A stretch of 64,000 bases of DNA from Euclidia mi (taxonomy: Eukaryota > Arthropoda > Insecta > Lepidoptera > Erebidae), in assembly GCA_944739405.2 (NCBI GenBank), contig OX123190.2, forward strand, positions 62,825,805 through 62,889,804, read 5' to 3'. The translations under genes and the position numbers were made by a program. Shown here piece after piece: positions 33,296 through 45,968 of the stretch. The notes under the pieces are model-generated. The model was given only the letters and a program-made list of their open reading frames with translations, was not told the origin of the DNA and searched no databases. Within the stretch, counting starts at the first letter, position 1. Every line of letters begins with the position of its first letter.

Positions 33296-36200
33296 ATAAG
33301 TAAGTACTCGAATTTATTTTAACTAAGTATTCGAATTTATATTTTATTGTCTATGACTTCTTGTAAATTAATATTTTTTTCAAATTTTACAAAAATAAAC
33401 ATATTTTATTTTGTGTTTGAGTATTTGAATTTCCCGGAAGTATTTTCATGAATTTGCCGATTTTTTTTAGTTTTCACCCGTAAGTAATTCTGTAAATGCA
33501 AGACAACAAAAGAGAGCCATATTTTTGGCCATATTTTTCGGCCATTCATGGCTGCATTATTAGCAATTAATTGCTCAGCCATCACAAAAATATATTTTGC
33601 AATCAATGGCTGGGCAATTTGTTGAAATATGTCTGATACAGTATGGCCGGTTTTGTAGACTCCTAAACGGGATACACAATCGGGCAACAATAGCCGACGA
33701 ATTTACACTTTTCGCAGCGACTTATATAATTTTAACACAAAAATCAAAAAAGAAAAAGAATAGATTGTAGTATCGACCTTACTTAAATAGGCGTGAAATG
33801 TTAGATAATTTAAGTCAAGAAATAAACCTTGATAAAAAATTATTTAAAAACTTTACTAGAATGTCAAAGGGTGACTTCGAGTTACCTACTCCTTAATAAA
33901 ATTGGACCGAAAATATAACCAAATGAATATAGCCATAATCACGACGTCATTCGCAGCAAACTTCATGTCGCGTAGAAAAGGATATACTATGTCATAACTA
34001 TAGAGTGGGACTGAAACAATAATAGAAACTAGTCGGGCAATATTGCAGAATATCGACAGCTCAGCGATCGTCCGGCCACCCCTCGAAACAATGTTGGCCG
34101 CATGTGGCTACACCAAAAATGTTTGGCTATATGACCAGGATATTACAGCAATATTGCATAGTCTGGCCGGGATAGCTAGCAATGTTGCCAGCCACTGAGT
34201 TGCAGCCACATATTGCAGAAAAATGTTGCCCGTTTAGAAGCACCTATAGAGTACAAACATGGTAATCGATCGTATAGTCAATAGCTAAGCTATCGTAAAT
34301 ATAAAAAAATACCACTAATGAATAATATTACAGACCACTAGCTAGTACATTACATTAAAATGAACACAATGAACTTAAACAAAATCGTTATATAATAGTT
34401 TGCCATCTGCAATTCTGCACCCGCTTTTCCAAGATGCCGACCGTAGGACGAGCATTGCGATACCAAAAATATTCTTAACATCCAAAAAATATGTTTTACC
34501 CTTTGATAAATGCCTAAGAATGAAAAAAATTAATGGATTAACGCAAAATGTTGACATTTCAGGCGTCTGACATATTCCAGTACCACAAAACACTGTTGGT
34601 AGCGCATATATCGACAAAAACCCGATCAATTGATATATTACTTTGCAATGACACATATTTGTGTACCGTTGCGCTCATTGGATTTGACATTATTTGTTTT
34701 TGACAGATCTGTCGCTAAGTTACTTAGTAGAAATTCTTTGTTTCAAAAAGTCTATATTCTCGTGGCACGGTCTATAGGGATCATAGACAAGGGCAAGGAG
34801 TAAGGATACCACAAGGATACTGACAATGTAACATTTCACTTAGTGTTGTCATTAATTATCTTTCAATTGCCTACTGATACCTCTAATTAAATGATATCTC
34901 AGATCAAGTAAAAAAATATATTTATTTATATCATAATTAAAATCTTCTTTTTTTATATAATTTATATAATATAATATACATAAAATATTTTTTAACATTA
35001 TCGTGAATTGTTTCTAGATGTAGGTTAAAAAGATTACTTACCTATTTTCTATTCCACAAATACGATTGTTTTGTAAATGGTAACTCTGAAAATGACATTA
35101 AACAAGCACCGGAAATGAATGTATTCAATAAATAGTTTATCAATTTAGATAATTTAACGTCCGCTTTTATAGTTGAAACTAAAAACGTACAAAATACGAA
35201 ATAATTATATTAATAAGTTTTTCATAAGTTACGTTTATAGACGCTTCTAACACTTCACAGGTATAATCCTGCCATTGTTCTTTGCACACGTACGTGTATG
35301 TTTGCACCAACTGTGTAAACAATAAAAACATGACTTAACATTGATTGTGATCTTATCTTGTGCTAGAATCGAATCCCTCTATTTGGTATAGTTATTCACG
35401 GACAATTTGATGTGACTTTACCTAAACTAAATACTCGCTGTATAAGTATATAATAATATGTATTGCATCTTGTTTTTGCTATCATCGATGGCAGACATGA
35501 CAACAGTTTATCTGTTGGTGAGCTTTAATCATAGCTCACACGACTATGCCCTGTGCTATCCAAATTCAAGTAATGCTAAGAAAACACGTCTAAGCCACTC
35601 TCTACTTGGACTGTCGCGTCTTTATATCACGACCATTGCAGCGCTCATTGCGGGACTTAGCTTGCAGGTCGTAATAAGTCGGATAAGTTAAGCAACGCTT
35701 GCGCAGGTCTCCACTGTCGCGTGCAATTTACATCAGAGCGCTACCATGCTTCGGAGCTGAAAGCTGTCGGTCCCAGTGCTTGTCTGAGAAAAAGAATCTG
35801 AGGCTTTCGGGCGGTCAGAAAATTTCGATAACAGAGTCGGCCTCGATAAACGAATAAAAAAAGAAGCGCGAGGCGTCGGTCTTCACCCCACCCTGCTGCC
35901 TCACGGTGCTACCAGTAATGTTTTATGTTACCCCAGAAGCCTAGCCGCTTCGAAAGGCATCGTGCGATAGCATTGTGAGTCAATAGAATTTGAATTTCTA
36001 CACCACGCTTAGCAGACAGATTGAGGTTACAGGATTTGATGTTGATTTGCCCGTTTCTTCTCAAATATACTATTTTCTTAGTGAAGGTATATTTCTAAAT
36101 GTAACGACAACCCCAGATTGGAGTGACGTTGTGATACTTTGCGTTCTTATTCGGTTACTACTTGTTCACAAAGGGCAAAATTTTTTGTTCTTTTTGTCGT

Positions 36201-36992
36201 TATATTTTTATTTGCCAAATGTCACAGCGTAGCTTTGTTATCTTTATATGAATGAAATTTGTTTCGATTCATATTCCGTTTTAAGCCCGCGCTATCACGA
36301 TATAATTATGTATTTGTTTGGTAGATGGTTTTGAATAGAATATACACATAGTATAAGTCAAACGATTATTTTGTGCAATGCTTGTAAAAACCAAACCGAA
36401 ATTATGTTAATAACAGGAAATAGTGGCTCAAGTGATTGATAATAATCATCACTTTTGTTCATATTATTGATAGTAGGTACATATGAAAGCACTTATAGGA
36501 CTTATTTTGAATAGTTCCAATTCTTTTGTCGAACAGGATTTGTTATAGGAGCCAAACAATCAGACGGATTGGCAGATTTTAAGCGATTTCCGCCGCCTGC
36601 CAGGGTCTTTGCCGTTCTTTGGGATAGGAAAAGAATAGGAAGACGAACAAGTAAGAGTCGGTCTCTCTGTATCATTCCCTTCCGTCATCATTAGATACTT
36701 GCCATTTATCACTGAGCTCACGAACAAGCCGTGAGTTTAGTACTACATTGGACTTTATACGCGCAGTAGTCCACTAAACGTCTTATACCTCGATTCGATC
36801 GGCATCCGCTGCATTGTTTGAGTCGCACCGAGTTCTTCAACAGTATGACCTTGAAGAATTCCAATAATTAGTGCGTCAAACGCCTATCGAATCAAGGGGT
36901 GCGTGAACGCTTAATCGTACTAAGCCCCACTTTATCGTTCTTTGTATTGTGAATTTTTACCAACATTTTCTTGCTTAATTATTGATGAACTT

Positions 36993-37125
36993 TCCGACTG
37001 CTGGGCACGAGTTTCATGTCACTACAAAACATATTAGGCCATATAGTAAGTACGTTGACCAAGTGCAGGCTGGCAAAATTCACTTATATTTTGGAAACAT
37101 TACAGGGAATTTTCAGATATTTTCC
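36993..37125 (+). repeat. Degraded Lepidopteran repeat, duplicate
   Basis: Duplicate of 29108-29240. Confidence 0.6.
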
Positions 37126-37674
37126 TTCACTTCAGTTTTATCAATGACTATTTCATTGATACAACTGAAGTAAACTTTGTGTTTATAATTAAGTACTACT
37201 CACTAGGTGACTTTAATGACTGCCGTTGTTAGGTACTGTGTAATAAAGATAATGTAAAGATGTGATTATAATTGTGATAATATAATTTTAATAAAATTTG
37301 ATAATTGCTATTATATTTAATTAGTAATTGTGCAATAGACCGTTTTTTTATATTAAAATGTTGAATATACCTACTAATAAGATAGATAGAAAACACAAGA
37401 ACTTTTACCGTGGGCCTCGCATCAGTCGTCACCCGACCAGAATAGCCAGAAAGGCAGAGATCTAGACTTAAGGTTTTGCAAAGTATACGTAGGTATTATA
37501 AATAAAGTTACCGCCGCGGTCTGTCTGTATGGACGCAATAAGCTTGAGAAGTAGGGTACGGGTTCGGGTTTTTGTATGGTAAGGCTTAAGGGTTTTTGTA
37601 TGGCTATGGTTTTGACCATCAGAAGTGTGACTCCTGAGTATACATATAAATTTCTTCAATTTCTGAAAAACTGA

Positions 37675-37935
37675 TAGACACAACGTCCATGTGGTGACGG
37701 ATTAAGAATACGGAATGTCACTACCTCATATTATCCCATGGGTGTCGTAACTCGTAAGAGCCGACAGAGGGAGCATATTATGCAGAGAACAGCGCTGTAA
37801 GAGAAGGAAAACTTGATACAAACCCTATACCAACCCGTTTAGCCAGCGTGGTATAGTAGGCCAATTCCTCCTTTCATAGGAGAGGCCTAGTCCAGCAGTG
37901 GACTGTTAAAGGCTGATGATAGATAGACACACACA
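37675..37935 (+). mobile_element. RTE-type LINE 3' end, duplicate
   Basis: Duplicate of 29790-30050. Confidence 0.65.
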
Positions 37936-38694
37936 ACAGCCTAATAACACAAACCAAAAAGTGCTTTAAGAAGGTATTCCTTCTTAGTGCTATTTTAGCT
38001 TTTTGTTCGAGATATTTCTTGAAATTGTAATTTCGGTATTTTTCGGCAATTGTAATTTCTTCTTCCTAGAAGATATACCTACTGTGTGAATGTTTAGGTA
38101 CTTTAGGTTTCATATTTCTTATTGTGACTTAGAAAACACTATGAACAATATGTTTTTCACACTTACTTATATGTTTTCTTTTTTTAGAAAGGGTATACCT
38201 ACGCGGGACATATATCTATTTTTTGTATCTATGTAGCAACAGGTTGCTAGAAGAACTCCTAAAATACCGGTAGACTATTACTTTATCGGAAGGTATTTGA
38301 CTGAAGTTCTCGGAAATATCTATATTTTTGTTATCCATACCAATACTTTGTTTATTTTATTTTGTCCTTCTTTTACCTTGCTACGGACGGAAGTTATGGT
38401 ATTATTTTTGTGTGTGGTGGTTTTCTTCATCCAGGCTAGATGACTGCAGGTAGTCAGTCGAGTTCAAATGGTCAGGATTGTACAGAAATTAGCTTGCAAG
38501 CTTTTTATAACTCGCTAGTTCCTCTGCTATCCATGCAATTTTCATCAGATGTGGTCGTATGCGCGTGGTGTATGAGTGCGTGTGAACGTTTGTGTATATG
38601 TGTTTACGTGTCCGATTGCAAGCGTACGTCAGCGAATACATCTCTGTGAGCGAGTATGTGTGTGTTAATAACGCATTTCTTTTGACACGATCAT

Positions 38695-38905
38695 CATCAT
38701 CTTCTTGCCCTGAGGGCTAATCGTGCTATTTTCAAACGTTCAAACGTTGACAACGTAACGTATTTGGTGAACGTTTGGTTTTAGTTTGGCTGATGTCAAA
38801 CATGGTATCGTGCTAATTGTATTGAGCGTTCGAACCGTAGACGAAACCCTTACGTTGGGCTTACGTCAAACGTTTAGTGCTTGACACCGGTTTTTGAAAA
38901 TAGTA
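38695..38905 (+). repeat. LINE 3' UTR-like repeat, duplicate
   Basis: Duplicate of 30810-31020. Confidence 0.45.
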
Positions 38906-40034
38906 AGTACTATTCTTATACTAAAGAGGCTGTAGCAACATCGCGCCACGTGCAAGCACTATTTTAAAAAGACAATTAATGTCATTATATGAATGTCATT
39001 GAATGTCAATAAATATTAAAATATAAAATCATGAAATAATTTTATTACATTTATACGGTAAGTACCGAAATATTGTTTACTGTAATAAGTGATTTATGCA
39101 AAAAATAATTAATGATCACACTTGTCATGTTAAAGTGGTTTTTATTTCACTAGAGTAACGAAGGTGAATTCAAATGATGATGCACCACAACATTACAGCA
39201 ATTGCAGCTTCTTCTGCTATTTGTCGAGCCCAATACGAATTTTATATGATCGTTACAATAAACAACACCTATTTTGCAGATTCGGGATAATATATAGAGC
39301 AGAGAAAGATGCTAAACAAACCCTGAATTGTCAGCGTTTGGCATAATAGTCATCCTTTCTATAAAAGAAGAGATAGACGAAAAGCTGGAGAATTTGAATT
39401 TGGCTGACTTTCTAACTTTTCAGGTACGCATTTCAATTATCATTACGTAAGATCCTACAGTATTTACTCTCTTTCTGAACTTGTCTCATAATATGCATAA
39501 ATACCCAACAAAATAATGTAAGTATATTATACTCAAACACAAGATATAGCGCACGTATGAGAACAATATTAATCTTAAGTTAAATGTCAGCGGGTTTAGT
39601 TATTTTGATAGGACTTATATTTGAGTAAATAATTACTGAATAATTTATGTTTTAATTTTGTTCTCAGTAGCCGAGGAGTAAGCAAAATAATAAGCCGCTC
39701 GTCAGCACAACCACATGGACATAATTGCAAGTTAATAAAAATAAGCAATTTGCTATGAGCCAAATCGAGACTATCATCACTTCTTGGACATTAAACAAGA
39801 ATATACTATTAATTAGTTTACTAAAATAATGTAAACCAAACCAAAAACATAGTTATTACTGTGAAGTTCACGTTGTAACAATGGCCTAACAGATGTTGTT
39901 TGTTTCAACTCTACTTAAAATTTTATTTTGTATCAGATTTCATCATCTCAACACACTGAATAAATAAAATCGAAATGTGAAATTGGAGCTTGCCTTTTAA
40001 TAAACATGTCTACTCTATTCCTTTAACTATCTAT

Positions 40035-40130
40035 AGAAGTGGTCCAGCGGTAGTCTGGGTAACACTGGATCATCAGATGTTGGACTCGATACCCGATTAG
40101 AAAGTACGCTTATGTTAGCTCACACACTTG
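40035..40130 (+). mobile_element. tRNA-like SINE head, duplicate
   Basis: Duplicate of 32150-32245. Here the sequence continues past the unit edge into unduplicated DNA, so this is the original right flank. Confidence 0.55.
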
Positions 40131-40174
40131 TATCACATCCTGCTGAGTCAGTGGTTAGTCTCCCTTGTAGATCG

Positions 40175-40590
40175 GCTTATTTGTCTAGTGGTACCTAAGC
40201 CAGTCATGGTTAGGTACCACTAGACCAATAAGACGAAAGTCATAGGTTCGATTACCACCCAGGAGAACTCTTTGTGCGATGAGCAAATTAGCATAACTAT
40301 AATACTCGTATGTGTATAAAAGCAATATTTATATATATTGATCAATTGTCTGACTACCATGCCACTAGGTTGTGCCTAGTTTGGGACCACACCGCCAGGT
40401 GTCTCAGAGAATTAATTTATTCTTATGTTTCTCTTCTTCACGGATATTTTCTTACAATTCACTTAGAAATTCACCCGGTCTAAATGGTCACTAAGGACGA
40501 AAGGCGGCACCTACCCTAACCACTCTCATACTAGTATGGGCAGATGGTACTTGATGGGCGACCTTATTAGATAGATATTCTCTTAACAGG
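40175..40590 (+). mobile_element. SINE-like repeat with tRNA-type head
   Basis: The head reads GGCTTATTTGTCTAGTGGTA and then CATAGGTTCGATTACCACCC, an A-box/B-box arrangement. Between them a 22-bp arm (CTTATTTGTCTAGTGGTACC at its start) is copied in inverted form with one difference, which lengthens the head. The rest is unclassified body sequence. Confidence 0.5.
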
Positions 40591-40596
40591 CTCCAA

Positions 40597-41400
40597 GGCC
40601 TATAACTTTTACTATATATGCAAAGTGGGCAACAGTCATGTTTTGTCATGGCGGGTCTCGTGGCAACAAAGACCCGGGGCAGGTTTTTCCGTGATTATGC
40701 CTTTGAAAATTACACCCAGCGAATAGCTCCTTCGCTGATCGGCCAAAGCAAGCCAAATTTAAGAGCCCTGAACCAGCTAGTCAAAATAGGCTGGCCGGAG
40801 TCAAGGCCATGTCTAGGCTCTGACCGATTCGTTGAACTATTCGGCACCCTTTTTCTTACGTCGGGAAACTCTTTTGCGAGTGCCTCTCCGCGGGGCGGGC
40901 AGAGAGGGTATGTCGGACTCCCCGGGATAGAACCCGGGTTTACCGACTAAAACCTCCACGATAGCCGCCTCAGCGCTCAAAAGAATGGGACACAGGGAAC
41001 GTGGGTGTACTGCTCCTGGGTCCCGTTACGCTTGTCTCGTAGTGTCTCTGAAAGGGTTAGGTTGGTAGTGCCCTTCCTTCGCTACCTCGTACTGTGCGAG
41101 TACAGTGGTCCCTCGACTATCCGAGACCGCTGTATTCTCGGGGTCGTTCGTGGTCGGGCAGTCAGATTGCCATCTCTGATTGCCCACGGCCGCAAGGAAG
41201 AGTCAGGCTAGCGGCCATTGCCACCGCCACGACGCGCGACGCCGCCTGCGTCTGCGAGCGGGATCGGCTCTCTCGCGATCCCGCCCGGCGGTCTCCTTCT
41301 GGAGCATGACCGCTTCACAGAAGGAGACCACATCAGCGTCCCACCGGACGTCTTCCGTCAACATGGCCTGAACGACGACCGGTGGAGAAAGAACTATTCG
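40597..41400 (-). pseudogene. R1-clade LINE 3' fragment
   Basis: On the minus strand, codons at about 41395-41210 give AMLTEDVRWDADVVSFCEAV, then MLQKETAGRDRE and an Arg-rich tail before the stop. This is the typical C-terminal end of ORF2 in R1-group LINEs (GRWDAVVSFCE and MLQKEAAERERE in intact relatives). The 3' UTR (41209 to about 40597) is GC-rich. The 5' side is truncated at about 41400. No function remains. Confidence 0.65.
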
Positions 41401-41409
41401 GCACCCACA

Positions 41410-42384
41410 GATTACATGAAATTTACAATTTAGTGTCAGCACCGCATTGCGCTTCCCACGCACGCACATTCAACTCGCTGCCACCCAGCCCTAATCTAAG
41501 AACTTAGGTCTGTTACCCGAGGTAGTGGGTTGGGTTCCTAACATGACAAATCTTTGTATGATGAGCTACGCTTTTCTGTGTCTTTTTAAATGAAATAATT
41601 ACAATACCTATCCAGGTACTTAGGAAAAATAATTATAAATGAACGTTTATCAGTCGCCTACTTGCTGTATACAGGCGTCTGAGCGCGCACTGACCGAGTA
41701 GGCAGTCTTTTGGCTTAAGCCACCCAAAAAACCTATAACTGTGGCAGTATTATGTGTATGCCTATACATACCTACGTTTCATCCCATAATATTGTTTCAG
41801 CCTTTCAAAAGCGAATGTCTAGGAAGCTATCGCGTCGAGATGTAGCCTATTTGATGAGATGCCTTCCTAGACATTGTCATAAATATAGGGCCAAGCAAGG
41901 TTGACGCCAATCTTACAATAATGAATTCTACCGCAACAATAAGCTAAACCAAAGAGATATCTATAAAAATTGCCTTATGGAAGAATGTTGTTCACTCATT
42001 TAAGTTGCAATCAAACGTATTATAAGCATAGGTATGCCACTGAATTGATAAATAATACAAAATTATCGTAATAATTTTCTCAAATTTAAAATATTATATC
42101 ATTCCAAAGTTCGTCGGTAGGAACTTTTGGTTTGACAACGTATGAGACGTCCGCGAACGTAACGGTTTTGGTTTAAAACGTTGTCAAATAATAGCGCGAT
42201 ACCATGCAACAACGAGAGTTCGCTCGCACGCTGTCACCTAGCTGTCACTGAACGTATCTGCCCTACAAAAACCAAATCGTTTACGTTCAAATAATTAGCA
42301 CGATACGAAATGTGCATAACGTGACGTTTTCGGTTGAAGTTTGGTTTTGGTAAATACGTTGACGTTTAGCACGATTGCCCCCCA
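41410..42384. other. Non-coding stretch with repeat debris
   Basis: 41490-41580 resembles a SINE B-box region (GTGGGTTGGGTTCCTAAC, then TTTGTATGATGAGCTACGC). 42110-42384 has repeated AACGT and TTTGGTTTT blocks and, on the minus strand, GGGGGCAATCGTGCTAAACG. It is likely the 3' UTR of the neighbouring LINE. No exon is seen. Confidence 0.45.
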
Positions 42385-43070
42385 GGTCCCAATTTATTTG
42401 GGGACGGCGTAATACGTCCGTCGCGTCCATGCTTTTCTGTCACCGGTCATCTGAACATTTACCCCTTTTTCTCTTTCAATCAATACTCACACAGTCCATC
42501 CATCTTTTCCTTGGCCTCCCTCTCCCTTTCCATCCCTCTACCTTCATATTCATCACTTGCTTACCTATATATAATTTCTTCGCATAATATGTCCATACCA
42601 AGCCAACCGACTTCCTTTCACTTTCTCGTCTATAGGCGCCACTTTCAGACTTCCTCTCACGTATCCATTCCTAATCTTATCCATTCTCGTAACTCCACAC
42701 ATCCATCGCAACATTCTCATCTCTGCCACATGTAATAGGTTTTCATCCATCTTCTTAGTAGCCCAACAGTCAGCTCCATACAATACGACAGACCGCCTTA
42801 TACATATATGCGTCCCTTGAATTTCAAAGGAATTTTAGGATCGCTTATTATGCACGAGACCTGTCGCCATTTCATCCATCCTGAGTTGATCCTTTGCCGA
42901 ACATCTCGATCAATTTCGCCGTCGCGTTGCAGGAGTGAACCGAGGTAGCGAAAGTCGGAGCACACTGGTAGGGGTATACCGCCGAGTGTAACCGGTATTG
43001 GACTAGAGAGATCCGCCAAAGTCACAGAACATGTGTTCAGTTTTGGTTTTTGACACGATGTATTACAATT
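42385..43070 (-). pseudogene. RTE-type LINE, C-terminal RT fragment
   Basis: The minus strand carries PIPVTLGGIPLPVCSDFRYL, GSLLQRDGEIDRDVRQRI (about 43030-42850), then MYGADCWATKKMDENLLHVA, MRMLRWMCGVTRMDKIRNGY and LAWYGHIMRR (about 42780-42570) in a shifted frame, and KRWMDCV further left. This is the thumb and C-terminal region of a LINE reverse transcriptase. Frameshifts and 5' truncation make it dead. Confidence 0.8.
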
Positions 43071-43747
43071 AAAAACGTAAAAGTATTTGTACAAAAAAAG
43101 AACCACTGAATCGATTTACATTCGCTTTACAGTCCATTGCCGTTTTTCGGCAACAAAGGCGACATCTGTAAGCACAATAGGAATAACGTAATGGACTGAA
43201 CATCTACCGTTCTTATTTTTCCGGTTGCGCAAAACCTATGACCCAATTTTATAAGCAGCTGTGTGTTTCTTTGCGTAAGGCGCCACGCTCGCCTAAACAC
43301 CCGAAAGAAAATTTGACCGGGAAACACGAGCCCATTTCATATTAAATTAACGGTTAAATGTCCATGACCACTTAAAAACTTTTCTAATTTGCTTTCGGAA
43401 ATCATTTCAGCAAATAAGGCGGTGGAGGCGTAAATGCTCACTGTTGCGTATGTAAAACAAAACTTTAAATAATAATAATCAATTGCGGTTTTTGAACAAA
43501 TTTTTACAGAGTTTTTCTTGTTTCATATGATTTTATTATTCTTGCTTTGCTAGTGTGTACTTTCAAATCTTATAAGTCGGATTATAACGCCTTCATTATA
43601 ATATTATCATCATACGGAGTTGAAATTGTTTCTATTTGCTTAGTTGGATTTTACACCAGTAGTCCATTGAACTGTTACATTTTGTTGGGCTAAGCATGCA
43701 TTTGTCGGTGGATGCAATTTTATTTTGTAAATGTCAGGAGGGGGTCA
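43071..43747. other. Non-coding stretch, nothing recognised
   Basis: No supported exon or repeat. Confidence 0.35.
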
Positions 43748-44661
43748 GTGTAAAGCTAATTCCAAGTTTGTGGGGTCGCAGCCCTTGTCCTGTGGCCGCC
43801 ATCTTGAAAAGAGTGGTACAAATAGGTTTTCTAATTCATCTGGCAAACTATTGGCCGAACAGAAAAAAATTAAGACACGTTTAGTTACAGATTAAATTCT
43901 CTATAACTTTGATCCCGTAGCATTTAGTCGTAAAATCAAAAATAAGAAAGTTACAAGTTTTCAATGTGTTGTAATTTTTTCGCCGTCATTTACAAAATAT
44001 ACATTCAATTTGTCTCTATTCCCTCCAAAAAAAGACCCAGTCCGCAGCATGAGACTCCGCAGCCACCAAGACTACCATAAGGCCCAATTCACACGCATTA
44101 CATCGACCCTGAAAACATACGTTGGCAAAATATGGACAAAACTCTAAAATTAAAGCACTCCATGGGCTTCTGAACTCGATATTATGCCCATGCAAAGGAA
44201 ACTGCAATGTTATGCAACGCCTCAATATTTTAGGGAGTGATGCAGCAAAGTAATTGGAAAAAAGTTAGAAAATTTTTAAATTAATAATTTACCGACAAAA
44301 TGTGCTTTTTTATATTTCTTCATCAACAATTGAATATCGACGCTTTTTAAGATACTAAGCAGAAGCATTGCTAGTTAAAAAAAACTAAGAAAACAGTAAT
44401 AATGAAGTAACACTATATTTACCAAAATACAATAATAATAAAGATAAACTTTTTTGTTTTTGGTTTTACGACAAAAGGTATCAAAACTAATGTTGTAAGT
44501 AAAGAATTTAATTTGCAACAGAAGATGGTTGAACTCATCCTCTGTGTGATTAATAGTTTACCACATAAATAAGAAAACCCACCCGCACCACCACGTTTTT
44601 CCAAGATGGCGGCAACGAGACAAGACGTACAACCCCAAAAATTTGGATTAAGCTTTACGAT
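43748..44661. repeat. Long imperfect inverted-repeat element with AAGATGGCGGC ends
   Basis: The left arm (from about 43748) and the right arm (to about 44661) are inverted copies with roughly three quarters of bases matching: GTAAAGCT(A/T)AT, TGGGGT, CTTGTC, GCCGCCATCTTG, GGTTTTCT, AAACTATT and TAGTCGTAAAA-type blocks appear in the same inward order. The arms are about 200 bp. There is no transposase or clear target duplication. It is a decayed non-autonomous element. Confidence 0.55.
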
Positions 44662-44687
44662 TAGGATTAGCCGTCCCTAGATATTTC

Positions 44688-44940
44688 TTTTTATAGACTG
44701 TTGCCTGTATCCCCGAAGGGGTAGGCAGAGGCTAAATATTACACCCACATTTCGCCATGAATTATTTTTATCGTCCCACCTAATAGGGGGCGAGCCTATT
44801 GCCGTTACCGGGCACATCACCAGACTCCGTGCTGCTACTGAGAATTCGAAAAACCCAGTAACACTTTTGCCTGACACGGGAATCGAACTCGGGACCTCCG
44901 ATCAGCAGTCGCATACGCTATCCACTGGACCTGGACTGCG
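44688..44940 (-). mobile_element. tRNA-derived SINE, family A, copy 2
   Basis: Shares the blocks listed for 13046-13303. On the minus strand the head reads GTCCAGTGGATAGCGTATGC and then CCCGAGTTCGATTCCCG (B box). It abuts the 3' end of the LINE at 44950. Confidence 0.8.
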
Positions 44941-44949
44941 TTCTCTGAC

Positions 44950-45968
44950 AAATAATAATAATAATGTTTATTTATTTTAGGTAATAAACCCCATACAGAC
45001 AGAACCTTATAGACTAACCTACATACTATTACAATAAAATTTCTAATAAATAATAATATAATGTCACAGGTGTTGTTTACATCGGCTTGTTTCGCTGTTG
45101 TTGCGTCATCATGTCAGCCTAGAGACGTCCACTGCTCCACATAGGACATAGGCCTCCCCAAGGTTCTCCACACAGACCGATTTTGGGCCGCCCGCATCCA
45201 ACCGCTTCCCGCGATCTTAACCGTATCGCCGGTACACCTTGCGGGAGGCCTACCCCTGCTGCGTCGTCCGGTACGTTGTCGCCACTCCAGAACCCGCCTG
45301 CCCCAACGGCCATCGGTTCTTCGCGCTATGTGCACCGCCCATTGCCACTTCAGCCTGATTATTCGGTGAGCTATGTCGGTGACTTTGGTTCTCCTGCGGA
45401 TCACCTCATTTCTGATTCGATCTCGCAGGGAAACTCCGAGCATAGCTCTCTCCATCGCCCTCTGAGTGACCCTGAGTTTTCGGATGAGGCCCATAGTTAG
45501 CGACCATGTCTCAGCACCGTAGATCATCACTGGCAACACACACTGGTCAAAGACTTTCGTCTTGATACACTGCGGGATATCGGACGTGAAGATATGCCGT
45601 AACTTCCCGAACGCTGCCCAACCGAGTTGGATTCGACAAAGGACCTCTGTCTCGAAGTTGGACCTACCCAATTGGATCATTTGTCCCAGGTAGACGTACT
45701 TGTCGAAAACTTCGAGTGTAGAGTTCCCAACCTGGATAGGAGTAGGTACGACATGGACGTTAGACATGATTTTCGTCTTGTCCATGTTCATCTTAAGACC
45801 TACTTGTTGCGAGACTCTACAGAGGCCATCGAGCATTGTGCTGAGGTCTTCCATGGTCTCAGCCATGACTACAATATCATCAGCAAATCGAAGTTGAGTG
45901 ATGTACTCGCCGTTGATGATGCCGTGTTGTTGCGTAATCTCCCATAAAACGCCGCCGATAGATAACAC
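44950..45968 (-). pseudogene. RTE-clade LINE reverse transcriptase, 5'-truncated
   Basis: The frame 45114-45968 has the RT catalytic box LRFADDIVVMAET, then LSTMLDGLCRVSQQVGLKMN, VYLGQMIQLG, PVMIYGAETWSLT and LRDRIRNEVIRRRTKVTDI, with a C-terminal WGRRVLEWRQRTGRRSRGRP. The N-terminal RT motifs and endonuclease are absent. The 3' UTR ends in (ATT)n at about 44950-44965, as in RTE elements. The frame of this part is intact, so the insertion is fairly young or slowly decayed. It is joined on its 5' side to an ORF1-like sequence at about 45950-45970. Confidence 0.88.

Larger units (their letters stand above)
32247..40131 (+). repeat. 7885-bp tandem duplication, copy 2
   Basis: Head-to-tail second copy of 24362-32246. 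It diverges from the continuation of copy 1 after AT at 40132-40133. One substitution was seen (T at 38184 for G at 30299). Content is identical to copy 1: damaged Cys-pair gene, hairpin, LINE tails and SINE head. Confidence 0.95.

Noticed and set aside
24362..40131. LTR-type or transposon explanation for the 7.9-kb direct repeats
   Set aside because: There is no spacer between copies, no terminal motif and no target duplication; a direct tandem duplication explains the data.
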